Source: an uncultured Bacteroidales bacterium (lineage in GTDB: Bacteria; Bacteroidota; Bacteroidia; Bacteroidales; WCHB1-69). From it: DNA of 64,000 bases. Every line of letters starts with the position of its first letter. The first letter of the stretch is position 1. The stretch covers positions 62,001-126,000 of the forward strand of contig CAKUVI010000003.1 in NCBI GenBank assembly GCA_934699095.1, given 5' to 3'. The notes below the pieces were generated by a model. The model ran no database searches. It saw only the letters and a list, made by a program, of their open reading frames with translations, and was not told the DNA's origin. This document shows positions 49,026-56,682 of this stretch, piece by piece. Position numbers and translations under genes: made by a program.

Positions 49026-49655
49026 TTACTTTTGGATTACAGCTCGGTACGCTTTGACGTTGTTGCTTAGATTGATCCGCTCCACAAGTCCATCGGCCTG
49101 TAGTTCGGCGAGCACACGGCTGAGCGATGGGCGGGCGACACCGAGCTGTTCGGCGGTTTCCGATACGTTGGTGATGGTGTCGTGCTTGCGGATATGATCC
49201 AGCACACGGTCGCGCAACCCTTTCACTGCAAATCCTTTGACCTTGCCGCTGAGGAAACGACTGCGGGCGGAGAGTGTCTGCAGAAAGGCTCGCAGCACAT
49301 GGGGATGCTGCGTCATGAAGTTGAAGAACGCCTCCCGGTTGATATACCAAACAACGCCGTCGGTGCGCATGGAGACCTCCACGGGAATGGTGTTGTCCTC
49401 AGCGAAAAGGAACGCTGGAGCCAATACCATGGGAGACCTCATTTGCTCGATGACCACTTCGCGCCCGTTGGCGCCTCCCATTCGTGTCTCCACGGTCCCT
49501 TGGGCGAGCAGCATCAGCGAACGGCACGGTGTGCCCGCGTTGGCCACCAGATCGCCCGCCACATACTCTTCGCGCCGGTGCGGCGACTGCAACAGCTCCT
49601 GCAACTCCTCGTCGGTGCAGGTATTGAATAGCGGGAATGTTTTCAGCTCTTCCAT
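49026..49655 (-). CDS. Crp/Fnr-family transcription regulator, divergent to the hcp operon
   Basis: A 209-residue regulator; the ATG at 49655 follows its own -7 element and excludes a non-conserved extension. The N-terminal cyclic-nucleotide-binding-like barrel (LLAQGTVETRMGG, ALFNTCTDE-like start in FPLFNTCTDEELQELL) precedes a long helix and a winged HTH (VSETAEQLGVARPSLSRVLAEL). No Fnr-type cysteine cluster is visible at the N-terminus. Placement next to hcp matches HcpR-type regulators that respond to NO, probably through heme. A palindrome lies between the divergent promoters. Confidence 0.85.
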   Translation of the reverse strand: MEELKTFPLFNTCTDEELQELLQSPHRREEYVAGDLVANAGTPCRSLMLLAQGTVETRMGGANGREVVIEQMRSPMVLAPAFLFAEDNTIPVEVSMRTDGVVWYINREAFFNFMTQHPHVLRAFLQTLSARSRFLSGKVKGFAVKGLRDRVLDHIRKHDTITNVSETAEQLGVARPSLSRVLAELQADGLVERINLSNNVKAYRAVIQK

Positions 49656-49674
49656 TGTTTGGCGGTTTAGGCTG

Positions 49675-49682
49675 CAAAAATA
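49675..49682 (-). promoter_or_regulatory. -7 promoter element for the Crp/Fnr regulator
   Basis: The minus strand reads TATTTTTG, 19 bases before the ATG at 49655. Confidence 0.6.
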
Positions 49683-49697
49683 CAAAAAAACGCCCTC

Positions 49698-49711
49698 GTA
49701 ACAAGTGTTAC
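49698..49711. promoter_or_regulatory. Palindromic operator candidate between the Crp/Fnr gene and the hcp operon
   Basis: GTAACA-AG-TGTTAC is a perfect 6+2+6 palindrome located between the divergent -7 elements at 49675-49682 and 49734-49741, where a dimeric Crp/Fnr protein would be expected to bind. Confidence 0.65.
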
Positions 49712-49733
49712 ACTTTACCTCGTGGCGCGGTGG

Positions 49734-49741
49734 TATTTTTG
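49734..49741 (+). promoter_or_regulatory. -7 promoter element for the hcp operon
   Basis: TATTTTTG, 50 bases before the ATG at 49792 and 22 bases after the palindromic operator candidate. Confidence 0.65.
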
Positions 49742-49791
49742 CATCGTCAAAAACAACGAGAGATAACATTAAAAAGAAAGGAGATAACATT

Positions 49792-50478
49792 ATGAGTTAC
49801 AACGACTGGAAAGACAAGACCACGAGTTTCAAAAAGGTTGACGTGCGCGGTGTTCAGGGGAACTTTTTTCCAGGTCTGAAAATGCAGGCCTCGAAGATGG
49901 CCGTGGGCGAAGGGATAGAAATCATTCAGAGCTTCGAGCCGATTCCGATCTACGAAGTTTTTGAAGACTTAGGTTTCGAGCATTATTCCGAAAAGGTGGC
50001 CGAGGCTGAATACCACACCTATTTCTACCGTATGGTAGTGAAACAGGCCGAGAAAGACATCCCGATGCGTCCTTACGCTCTCACCAACATGGCGTTGATT
50101 GACAATGATTTGGCAACAACAGCCGTCAACTTCTGGGATCTGACATGGAACGACAACCGCCGTCATCTGCCTTACGAGATGCGTTTGCTACTCTCACTGA
50201 CCAACGCCGTTGGAGCGGGGCGTATGCGCCAAGCCACCCGCGAATTGGTAAAGGCCTATATCCACGGCCTCGATTCAGCCGCATTTGACGATGTGTTCGA
50301 GCTATTAGCTTGGAACCAGGGCATCGGTCATTTCAGCTCTGAGATTGGGCCTTCCACGCTGTTTCAAGCCTACAAGACCATCAAACAAATGGAGAAAAAA
50401 GGGAACACACGCGAGGAAATCGCCGAGGTTCTGAAAGAAAAATTCGGAGAAAAACACCCGGATGTAAGGGTAATGTGA
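49792..50478 (+). CDS. DUF2249 domain fused to a carboxymuconolactone-decarboxylase-like domain
   Basis: A 228-residue cytosolic protein. Residues about 8-85 form a DUF2249 domain (KKVDVRGVQGNFFPGL ... EGIEIIQSFEPIPIYEVFED); residues about 120-210 a CMD/AhpD-like helical domain (RLLLSLTNAVGAGRMRQATRELV ... LLAWNQGIGHFSSEIG). The AhpD CxxC is not present. DUF2249 proteins recur with hcp, DUF1858 and NO-responsive regulators, and the same linkage is seen here. A role in nitrosative-stress response is inferred from context only. Confidence 0.78.
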   Translation: MSYNDWKDKTTSFKKVDVRGVQGNFFPGLKMQASKMAVGEGIEIIQSFEPIPIYEVFEDLGFEHYSEKVAEAEYHTYFYRMVVKQAEKDIPMRPYALTNMALIDNDLATTAVNFWDLTWNDNRRHLPYEMRLLLSLTNAVGAGRMRQATRELVKAYIHGLDSAAFDDVFELLAWNQGIGHFSSEIGPSTLFQAYKTIKQMEKKGNTREEIAEVLKEKFGEKHPDVRVM

Positions 50479-50497
50479 AAATTGAAAATTGAAAATT

Positions 50498-50728
50498 ATG
50501 AGTACTATCACAGCAGAGACGAGATTATCGGAACTCATTGCCCAATATCCGTGGCTGAAAGAAGAGATGGTAAAAGTGAACGAAAAGTTCAAAATGCTGA
50601 GTTCGTCCGTCGGCAAACTCATGCTGGGCAAAGCCACCATCGCCGAAATGAGCAAAAGGTCAGGAATGGACGCCGACATACTCATCAGTCGAATTAATGA
50701 ACTAATAACTAATCACACAAACCAATAA
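50498..50728 (+). CDS. DUF1858-domain small protein
   Basis: A 76-residue protein consisting of the DUF1858 helical fold: TRLSELIAQYPWLKEEMVKV, KLMLGKATIAEMSKRSGMD and ISRINELI. This small domain is frequent beside hybrid-cluster and DUF2249 genes. Start ATG 50498 is preferred over upstream codons. It sits 19 bases after the DUF2249/CMD gene and 15 before hcp, so all three form one transcript. Biochemical role unknown. Confidence 0.8.
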   Translation: MSTITAETRLSELIAQYPWLKEEMVKVNEKFKMLSSSVGKLMLGKATIAEMSKRSGMDADILISRINELITNHTNQ

Positions 50729-50743
50729 AGAAAGGAACAAATT

Positions 50744-52408
50744 ATGAACGAGAAAATGTTTTGCTTCCAGTGTCAGGAAACTGCCGGAGGCACCGGCTGC
50801 AAATTGTCAGGAGTGTGTGGCAAGAACCCCGAAGTGGCCCATGCACAGGATCTTTTGATCTATGTCCTCAAAGGACTCGGTATCATCGCCAACCACCACC
50901 AGCACGGCTGTGGCCACGACTATTGCGACTTTCGCAAGAACATCCACGCCTTTGTGAACGATGCGCTGTTTTCGACTATCACCAACGCCAACTTCGATGT
51001 GGAAAGCATCTACGCCCGGGTCGATAAAGGTTTGGAATTGCGTGATATGTTCAAAGATCGTGTTACCAACATGAAAGGTATAGCCTTGCCCAAAATAGAT
51101 GTGCTGGAATGGACCGGTCCCCGCGCCGATTATGATGCTAAGGCCCAACAGGTGGGTGTGCTGTCCGAAGCCGACGAGGACATCCGTTCCCTCAAAGAGC
51201 TGACTATGTACGGCCTGAAAGGAATGGCCGCTTATCTCGAACACGCCGACCGCCTCGGTCAGGTGGATGGCGACATCAACGAGTTCATCCTCCAAACCCT
51301 CGGACAGCTTGCATCATGCGACAAAGCCGACGCCCTCACCGCCTTGGTGCTGAAAACCGGCGAGTGGGGCGTGAAGGCCATGGCCCTTTTGGACAAAGCC
51401 AACACGACAGCTTACGGGAACCCCGAAATCACGGAGGTTAACATCGGCGTGGGCAACCGTCCGGGCATCCTTGTGAGCGGCCACGACCTCAATGACATTG
51501 AGCAACTGCTTGAACAAAGCATGGATGAGGGTGTTGACATCTACACCCACAGCGAAATGTTGCCGGCGCACTATTATCCCAAACTCAAGAAATACAGCCA
51601 CTTGAAAGGCAATTACGGCAATGCCTGGTGGAAGCAGCGCGAGGAGTTTGAGGCTTTCAACGGTCCCATCCTGTTCACCACCAACTGCATCGTGCCGCCT
51701 ATGGCTAATGCCACCTACAAAGACCGTGTTTTCACCACCAACAGCGCCGGCTTCCCGGGTTGGAAGCACATCCCGGCCGACGCCAGCGGCAAGAAGGATT
51801 TCAGTGAAATCATCGCATTGGCAAAGACTTGCGCCGCGCCAAAGGAAATTGAAACGGGCAAGATTGTGGGCGGATTTGCTCACGAGCAGGTGTTCGCATT
51901 GGCCGACAAAGTGGTGGAGGCCGTCAAGAGCGGTGCCATCCGCAAGTTCGTGGTGATGGCGGGCTGCGATGGTCGGATGAAGAGCCGCCAATACTACACC
52001 GATTTCGCCCAAAAACTTCCCAAAGACTGCGTCATCCTTACGGCTGGATGCGCCAAATACAAATACAACAAGTTGAATCTCGGCGACATTGGAGGCATTC
52101 CGCGCGTGTTGGATGCCGGCCAATGCAACGACAGCTACTCGTTAGCCCTCATTGCGCTGAAACTCAAAGAGGTGTTCGGTCTGGAAGATGTCAACGACCT
52201 GCCGATTGTCTATAACATTGCCTGGTATGAGCAGAAAGCCGTTGTCGTGCTGCTTGCTTTGCTTAGCCTCGGCGTGAAGAACATCCATCTCGGCCCCACC
52301 TTGCCGGGATTCCTTTCGCCCAATGTGGCAAAGGTGCTGGTCGAGAACTTCGGCATCGGCACCATCAGCACTGTGGACGAAGACTTGAAAGCATTCGGAT
52401 TGATGTGA
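50744..52408 (+). CDS. hcp: Hydroxylamine reductase / hybrid-cluster protein Hcp
   Basis: A 554-residue hybrid-cluster protein. N-terminal cysteines C7-x2-C10-x8-C19-x5-C25 match the anaerobe-type class that holds a [4Fe-4S] cluster. GHDLNDIEQLL, HSEMLPAHYYP, TTNCIVPP, FVVMAGCDGR and LTAGCAKYKYN contain the ligands of the Fe-S-O hybrid cluster. Hcp is now seen mainly as an NO reductase protecting anaerobes, with hydroxylamine reduction as the older assignment. Regulated most likely by the divergent Crp/Fnr protein. A terminator follows. Confidence 0.94.
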   Translation: MNEKMFCFQCQETAGGTGCKLSGVCGKNPEVAHAQDLLIYVLKGLGIIANHHQHGCGHDYCDFRKNIHAFVNDALFSTITNANFDVESIYARVDKGLELRDMFKDRVTNMKGIALPKIDVLEWTGPRADYDAKAQQVGVLSEADEDIRSLKELTMYGLKGMAAYLEHADRLGQVDGDINEFILQTLGQLASCDKADALTALVLKTGEWGVKAMALLDKANTTAYGNPEITEVNIGVGNRPGILVSGHDLNDIEQLLEQSMDEGVDIYTHSEMLPAHYYPKLKKYSHLKGNYGNAWWKQREEFEAFNGPILFTTNCIVPPMANATYKDRVFTTNSAGFPGWKHIPADASGKKDFSEIIALAKTCAAPKEIETGKIVGGFAHEQVFALADKVVEAVKSGAIRKFVVMAGCDGRMKSRQYYTDFAQKLPKDCVILTAGCAKYKYNKLNLGDIGGIPRVLDAGQCNDSYSLALIALKLKEVFGLEDVNDLPIVYNIAWYEQKAVVVLLALLSLGVKNIHLGPTLPGFLSPNVAKVLVENFGIGTISTVDEDLKAFGLM

Positions 52409-52429
52409 ACGCAAAAAACGTTAAATATT

Positions 52430-52468
52430 CCGCAACTCAGGTGAAAGCCTGGGTTGTGGGATTTTTTT
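52430..52468 (+). terminator. Intrinsic terminator after hcp
   Basis: CCGCAACTCAGG (52430-52441) pairs with CCTGGGTTGTGG (52448-52459), including G-T pairs, then a T run. A TACTCTTG just downstream is a near-consensus -7 for the permease. Confidence 0.75.
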
Positions 52469-52497
52469 GTACTCTTGCGGCTAAACAATGAAGTGAT

Positions 52498-53283
52498 ATG
52501 ACCATTGTTGATTTCTTGCAATCACTATTGTCTGTGCTCAACGCCAAGTTGCCCTATCTGCTGCTGGGTTTCCTCATTGCGGGGGTGCTGCATGTGTTTG
52601 TACCCAAAAGGTTTTATTCCCGCTATCTTTCGCGCGACAACAAACTGTCCGTGCTGTGGGTTGCTTTGTTGGGTGTGCCGCTACCGCTTTGCTCTTGCGG
52701 TGTCATCCCGACCGCCGTAGGGCTGAAGAACGACTGGGCTTCAAAAGGAGCCGTCGCGTCGTTCCTCATCGCCACCCCGCAAACGGGTATAGCCTCCATC
52801 CTCGTGGTGCATAAGTCAATGGGTAGCCGCTTCACATGGATTTACCTGCTCACCATCGTGGGGTTCTCCATCCTTTTCGGATTGTTGGTCAACGCAATAG
52901 GCCTCAATGCCGGCGTCACGCCCGCCTGTGACGGGGCGCATGGTGCTTGTTGCCCGGCCGAGACCCCATCTGTAAGTTGGTTCCGCACACTCTGTTCCGT
53001 ACTTTTAGTTTTATTCATCATAATAGCATTGGGTATGAAATTATTTGACAAGTTCAAAAAAAAGGAAGCCGTTGAAGGCACGACAACCTACACCGTCGAG
53101 GGCATGCACTGCAACCATTGCAAGGCCGCCGTGGAGCAGGCCGTGGGCAATCTGAGGGGCGTTGAGTCGTGCGAGGCCACGCCTGCAGCCAACACCCTGG
53201 TGGTCACGGGCACCGCCTCTGAAAAAGACATTTGCAAGGCCGTGGAACAGGCGGGGTTTGAGTTCAAGGAGGTGAAGGAGTAA
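52498..53283 (+). CDS. SO_0444-type Cu/Zn efflux permease, apparently shortened, with HMA domain
   Basis: A 261-residue membrane protein with a C-terminal heavy-metal-associated domain (YTVEGMHCNHCKAAVEQ). The N-terminal part has LPLCSCGVIPTAVGLKNDW and FLIATPQTGIAS, a hallmark of this permease family, but full members have two such halves, the second with a related CATGSIP...GPATN-like motif. Here the first-half motif is followed directly by what looks like the end of the second half (SRFTWIYLLTIVGFSILFGLLV). I infer an in-frame deletion by recombination between the two similar halves. Metal export is likely only if the remaining segments assemble. Confidence 0.7.
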   Translation: MTIVDFLQSLLSVLNAKLPYLLLGFLIAGVLHVFVPKRFYSRYLSRDNKLSVLWVALLGVPLPLCSCGVIPTAVGLKNDWASKGAVASFLIATPQTGIASILVVHKSMGSRFTWIYLLTIVGFSILFGLLVNAIGLNAGVTPACDGAHGACCPAETPSVSWFRTLCSVLLVLFIIIALGMKLFDKFKKKEAVEGTTTYTVEGMHCNHCKAAVEQAVGNLRGVESCEATPAANTLVVTGTASEKDICKAVEQAGFEFKEVKE

Positions 53284-53298
53284 GCTGAACGTTGTTTT

Positions 53299-53475
53299 CA
53301 AACGCTCTTCGTCCGCCCCAAACTTCATCTTTCGGGAGGCGTATGAAGCGGAAGTCGCACCGGTTCTACCATCGATAATTTCCTCGAATTCCCCCATTTC
53401 TATTGATTCCCAAAATGAAGATTCACCATTTACTGCAGCGAACATACTTCATTGCACGCAATAGCAGATTTTTTT
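53299..53475 (-). pseudogene. Collapsed duplicate of the 47.5-48.9 kb locus
   Basis: 53299-53366 resembles 47510-47577 (3' end of the thiazoline hydrolase-family gene; minus frame reads RCDFRFIRLPKDEVWGG). 53413-53470 resembles 48852-48910, the region upstream of the methyltransferase. Everything between the two is missing, as if a second copy of the locus was deleted internally. Confidence 0.65.
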
Positions 53476-53476
53476 G

Positions 53477-53508
53477 TATTTTTGCTCTTTTGAAATAAAG
53501 AGCAAAAA
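53477..53508 (+). promoter_or_regulatory. Promoter with overlapping inverted repeat for the NifX-like gene
   Basis: The -7 element TATTTTTG is 53477-53484. A perfect 12-base inverted repeat, TTTTTGCTCTTT (53479-53490) and AAAGAGCAAAAA (53497-53508), overlaps it and the expected transcription start, a position suited to a repressor or an RNA hairpin. Confidence 0.6.
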
Positions 53509-53512
53509 CAAA

Positions 53513-53884
53513 ATGAGTACACAGAAAATAGCAATCCCCACCAATGAGGGTATGTTGTGGCCGCATTTCGGCAAGGCCCCCCAAGTAACCATCGTAACCG
53601 TTGAAGAAGGTGAAGTCAAGGAAACTGTTGTCAAACAAGCCCCTGAGCATGAGCATGGTGCAATGCCGCGCTTCATCGCTGCCGAGGGGTGTACCGATGT
53701 CTTGTGCGGTGGACTCGGACAGGGTGCTATCCAATTGCTTGACGAATTGGGCATTGCCATCCATGCTGGAGCACCTGAGCTACCAGTAGAAGAGGTTCTT
53801 TCAATGTTTTTGAACGGCAGTATTGAATATGGTGACGGCTCGTGCCACCACGACGGCTGTGGCGGGCATCACCACCACGAGTAG
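53513..53884 (+). CDS. NifX/NifB-type Fe-Mo-cofactor-like domain protein
   Basis: A 123-residue cytosolic protein of the dinitrogenase FeMo-cofactor biosynthesis fold: IAIPTNEGMLWPHFGKAPQVTI, then AEGCTDVLCGGLGQGAIQLL and GIAIHAG. The tail is rich in His and Cys (CHHDGCGGHHHHE), suited to metal binding. Nitrogenase genes are absent, so it is one of the widespread stand-alone members whose role is likely metal or Fe-S handling. Its position after the Cu/Zn permease fits that. Start ATG 53513. Confidence 0.82.
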   Translation: MSTQKIAIPTNEGMLWPHFGKAPQVTIVTVEEGEVKETVVKQAPEHEHGAMPRFIAAEGCTDVLCGGLGQGAIQLLDELGIAIHAGAPELPVEEVLSMFLNGSIEYGDGSCHHDGCGGHHHHE

Positions 53885-53905
53885 ATCGTGAAGTAGGCCT
53901 TGAAA

Positions 53906-53938
53906 GAAGAACTGCCGAAGACAAGGACGTGCCGCCAA
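53906..53938 (+). repeat. Degenerate copy of the radical SAM gene 3' end
   Basis: The stretch reads KEELPKTRTCR in the matching frame, against KEQLRKTRTCC at the end of the gene at 40966-41874. It sits in the gap before the aldo/keto reductase. Confidence 0.5.
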
Positions 53939-53965
53939 ACATCATATCAATTGACAACAGACAAT

Positions 53966-54802
53966 ATGGAATACAAAACGTTGAACAATGGACTGAAGAT
54001 GCCGATAGTCGGCCTTGGGGTCTATAACATCTCCGAAAAGGAGACGCAAAGGGTGGTGGAAGACGCCTTGTCGGTGGGCTACCGCAGCATCGACACGGCC
54101 GCCATGTACGAAAACGAGAAAGGCGTGGGCGACGCGGTTCGGGCTTGCGGCGTTCCCCGCGAGGAGCTGTTCGTCACCACCAAGATCTGCGAGCCCTGCC
54201 ATACGCGGGAGGAGACGCTGCGCACGGTTGACCGTTCCATGCGGCAGATCGGCCTGGACTATGTGGATCTGATGCTGCTCCACTGGCCTGTGGGGAACCC
54301 CGCCGTGATGTGGCAAACGCTCGAAGAACTCCACGCACAAGGCATGTTCAAGGCCATCGGGGTGTCGAACTTCTATCCCAACACCTTCCCGATGATTGTG
54401 AAGGACGCCAAGGTCATGCCCGTCGTGAACCAATGCGAGGTCCATGTGCTCTACCAGCAGCGGAAAATGAGGGAATATCTGAAGCCTTACGGAGTGGCTA
54501 TGGAGGCCTGGAGCCCGTTGGCGGAAGGGCGGAGCAGCATCTTCAAGAACGAGACGTTGGTAAGTATCGGCGAGAAATACGGCAAGACATCCGCCCAGGT
54601 TGCTTTGAAGTTCCTGGTCCAGAACGACATCATCATCATTCCCAAGACGACGCACAAGGAGAGGATGGTGGAGAACATCAGCCTCTTCGACTTCGCGCTG
54701 ACAGACGGCGACCTCGCCGAGATCCGGCGGTTAGACACCGGCCGCAATGTGACCGGCTGGCCGTCGGATGCGCTTGTGTATGAGCCTGCGGTTGTTGGTT
54801 AG
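53966..54802 (+). CDS. Aldo/keto reductase, copy 1
   Basis: A 278-residue TIM-barrel AKR. Catalytic tetrad positions are visible: D in GYRSIDTAAMYENE, Y in the same segment, K in FVTTKICEP and H in MLLHWPVG. IPKTTHKERMVEN is the NADP-binding loop. It reduces aldehydes or ketones with NADPH. ATG 53966 (MEYKTLNNGLKMP) matches the start of copy 2; the upstream extension is the radical SAM remnant. It differs from copy 2 (59554-60390) at only about two dozen of 278 residues. Confidence 0.92.
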   Translation: MEYKTLNNGLKMPIVGLGVYNISEKETQRVVEDALSVGYRSIDTAAMYENEKGVGDAVRACGVPREELFVTTKICEPCHTREETLRTVDRSMRQIGLDYVDLMLLHWPVGNPAVMWQTLEELHAQGMFKAIGVSNFYPNTFPMIVKDAKVMPVVNQCEVHVLYQQRKMREYLKPYGVAMEAWSPLAEGRSSIFKNETLVSIGEKYGKTSAQVALKFLVQNDIIIIPKTTHKERMVENISLFDFALTDGDLAEIRRLDTGRNVTGWPSDALVYEPAVVG

Positions 54803-54836
54803 CCTTCGTGTTAACATGAAATAACCAACACTAAAC
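54799..54836 (+). repeat. Palindromic dispersed repeat, copy 2
   Basis: CCTTCGTGTTAACATGAAAT followed by AACCAACACTAAACAGC directly overlaps the stop of aldo/keto reductase copy 1. It has the same loop as copy 1 of the repeat but a decayed right arm. Confidence 0.7.
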
Positions 54837-54900
54837 AGCTGTCGCTTTCGTTGCATTTTTTTGTCCATGCACAACAAAAATAGCATCACGATAATTTTCT

Positions 54901-54932
54901 TTGTCTATAGACAATATATTTTACTATTTTTA
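54901..54932 (+). promoter_or_regulatory. Palindrome and near-consensus promoter upstream of the first DUF4143 ATPase
   Basis: TTGTCTATAGACAA (54901-54914) is a perfect 14-base palindrome; TATTTTTA at 54925-54932 is one base from the -7 consensus. Together they suggest an operator upstream of the ATG at 54954. Confidence 0.5.
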
Positions 54933-54953
54933 CAGCCGATAAAAACAAAAGAA

Positions 54954-56168
54954 ATGGAAGTGCTCACTCGCAAACATTATGCCGATATCGTGGATTCGTG
55001 GATAGGCAAGGGCAATATCATCGCCTTGGTCGGATCGCGCCGCGTCGGCAAAAGCTATGTTCTCAAAGACTTCATCCAACGGCACCAGGACGAACGGGAT
55101 GCCAACATCGTATTTATAGACAAGGAAAAGAAAGCTTTCAAGGAGATCAAGACTAAAGACGATCTTGACAACTGGATCGAGGCGCGCTTCATCAAAGGAA
55201 AGCACAATTACATTTTGATTGACGAAGCGCAAGAAATTGAGCATTTTGAGGAAAGCGTATGCAATTGGTACACAGAGGATGACACCGACATCATTATCAC
55301 AGGCAGTAACTCCAAAATGCTTTCCGGCGAGTTAGCCACTCTAATTTCCGGACGTCACGTGGAAATCCGCATCCATCCGCTCGTATATTCTGAATTTCTG
55401 GAATTCCACAATCTTCCCGACAGCGACGAAACGCTAATGACCTACCTGACTTACGGTGGACTGCCTGGGCTAAGGAAAGTGGGACTCGACAGCGACGAGC
55501 AGGTGTGGGCCTACCTCTCCAGCGTCTTCAACACCATCATGCTCAAGGACATCATCGAGCGGCACGACATCCGCAACATCCCTTTTCTCAACAACCTCAT
55601 CGCTTTTTACGCGGACACAACCGGCAAGCTCACATCTGCCAACAGCATTGCGAAATACATGAAATCGCAGCGGGAAAATGTGTCTGCCAACCTTGTCCTG
55701 CTTTACCGTGAGTTTTACGCCGAAGCATTCCTGCTTGACATCGTTTCCCGGTTCGATATCCATGGTAAAAAAATCATCGAGTCCAACGAGAAAATCTACT
55801 GGGACGACTTGGGCCTCCGCAACCTCAAGGCCGAGGGAAGTATGGACTCCTACATCGAAAAGGTAATCGAAAATGCCATTTACAAACACCTGCGCCATTT
55901 GGGCTACGAAGTGAAGGTGGGCGTGCTGAATGCTGGGGAGGTAGATTTCGTCTGCACTAAACCGGGCAAAACGGTTTATGTACAAGCGAGTTACATCATT
56001 GCGGAAGAGTCCACCCGCAAGCGTGAGTTCGGTCCATTGGAGAAGATCCGCGACAACCATCCGAAATACGTCATCAGCGCCACACCGCTGCTTACCTCTC
56101 GGGACGAAAACGGAATCACCCACCTCGCCCTGCGAAAATTCCTCAAAAACGGTTTCGAACAAGGTTAA
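54954..56168 (+). CDS. AAA+ ATP-binding protein with DUF4143 domain, copy 1
   Basis: A 404-residue protein. Walker A is VGSRRVGKSYVL (residues about 23-34), Walker B IDEAQEIEHF, sensor GSNSKML. The middle has a winged-helix-like segment (TSANSIAKYMKSQR) and the C-terminal DUF4143 domain ends in GEVDFVCTKPGKTVYVQASY, which resembles a PD-(D/E)XK fold. Such ATPases are abundant in Bacteroidales, move horizontally and have no established role. ATG 54954 directly precedes the conserved N-terminus. Confidence 0.88.
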   Translation: MEVLTRKHYADIVDSWIGKGNIIALVGSRRVGKSYVLKDFIQRHQDERDANIVFIDKEKKAFKEIKTKDDLDNWIEARFIKGKHNYILIDEAQEIEHFEESVCNWYTEDDTDIIITGSNSKMLSGELATLISGRHVEIRIHPLVYSEFLEFHNLPDSDETLMTYLTYGGLPGLRKVGLDSDEQVWAYLSSVFNTIMLKDIIERHDIRNIPFLNNLIAFYADTTGKLTSANSIAKYMKSQRENVSANLVLLYREFYAEAFLLDIVSRFDIHGKKIIESNEKIYWDDLGLRNLKAEGSMDSYIEKVIENAIYKHLRHLGYEVKVGVLNAGEVDFVCTKPGKTVYVQASYIIAEESTRKREFGPLEKIRDNHPKYVISATPLLTSRDENGITHLALRKFLKNGFEQG

Positions 56169-56179
56169 CGGGACAGAGC

Positions 56180-56232
56180 CTTCGGTTGTCAATTTACTTC
56201 GTGTTAACATGAAATAACCAACCGAAGTACCC
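56180..56232 (+). repeat. Palindromic dispersed repeat, copy 3
   Basis: CTTCGGTTG (56180-56188) pairs with CAACCGAAG (56219-56227); inside lies TTTACTTCGTGTTAACATGA, the core of the repeat. It follows the ATPase stop. Confidence 0.75.
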
Positions 56233-56252
56233 AACATTTACTCCTCGGTCTT

Positions 56253-56399
56253 CCGCTTCATTCAAGAAAAGTTGTATTTTTGCAGAGTCTTTTGAATAGG
56301 ACAAATGCGAAAGCCAAAACGACAATGGACAAAAACGAATTCTTAGCAGCCATTTCTGACAGTTATGGGAACCTCGACGACGAACCCGTGACACCCTAA
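56253..56399 (+). pseudogene. Duplicated promoter block followed by a 24-codon gene stub
   Basis: 56253-56306 matches 58489-58542 at 50 of 54 bases, including the -7 element TATTTTTG at 56275-56282. Instead of the flavoprotein gene it is followed by the short frame 56325-56399 (MDKNEFLAAISDS ... TP), which looks like the start of a deleted gene. Confidence 0.6.
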
Positions 56400-56465
56400 C
56401 TCCAAATCGCATTTTCGGTTGTTTGATCAGTTTTTGAAAGCTGTTGCAGATTGTAACGTTTTTTT

Positions 56466-56473
56466 TAATTTTG
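56466..56473 (+). promoter_or_regulatory. -7 promoter element upstream of the 56.7 kb secreted gene
   Basis: TAATTTTG fits TAnnTTTG, about 210 bases before the ATG at 56683. The remaining gap contains one half of a flanking direct repeat (56566-56599) and no gene. Confidence 0.5.
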
Positions 56474-56565
56474 CGTCGTTAATTGAAAATCTCAAAAAAC
56501 GCGAAATTGCACAATTTTTAGAAAAAAAATCGTTAATGTGATTCACAAAACGTACCATTCTACAG

Positions 56566-56599
56566 GTTTTTATGACCTGATATTTAGAGTACGTTAAAA
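56566..56599 (+). repeat. Direct repeat, left copy, flanking the 56.7 kb gene
   Basis: GTTTTTATGACCTGATAT ... GTACGTTAAA recurs at 58250-58289 with a short insertion. The pair brackets the secreted-protein gene. Confidence 0.65.
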
Positions 56600-56682
56600 C
56601 AAAAAAAACTAGTAGAAGTTCAGGTTAAAGGGCTCTGCCTGCGCGGATACGGATAATAAATCAACAGCCCGAAATGTTGACA

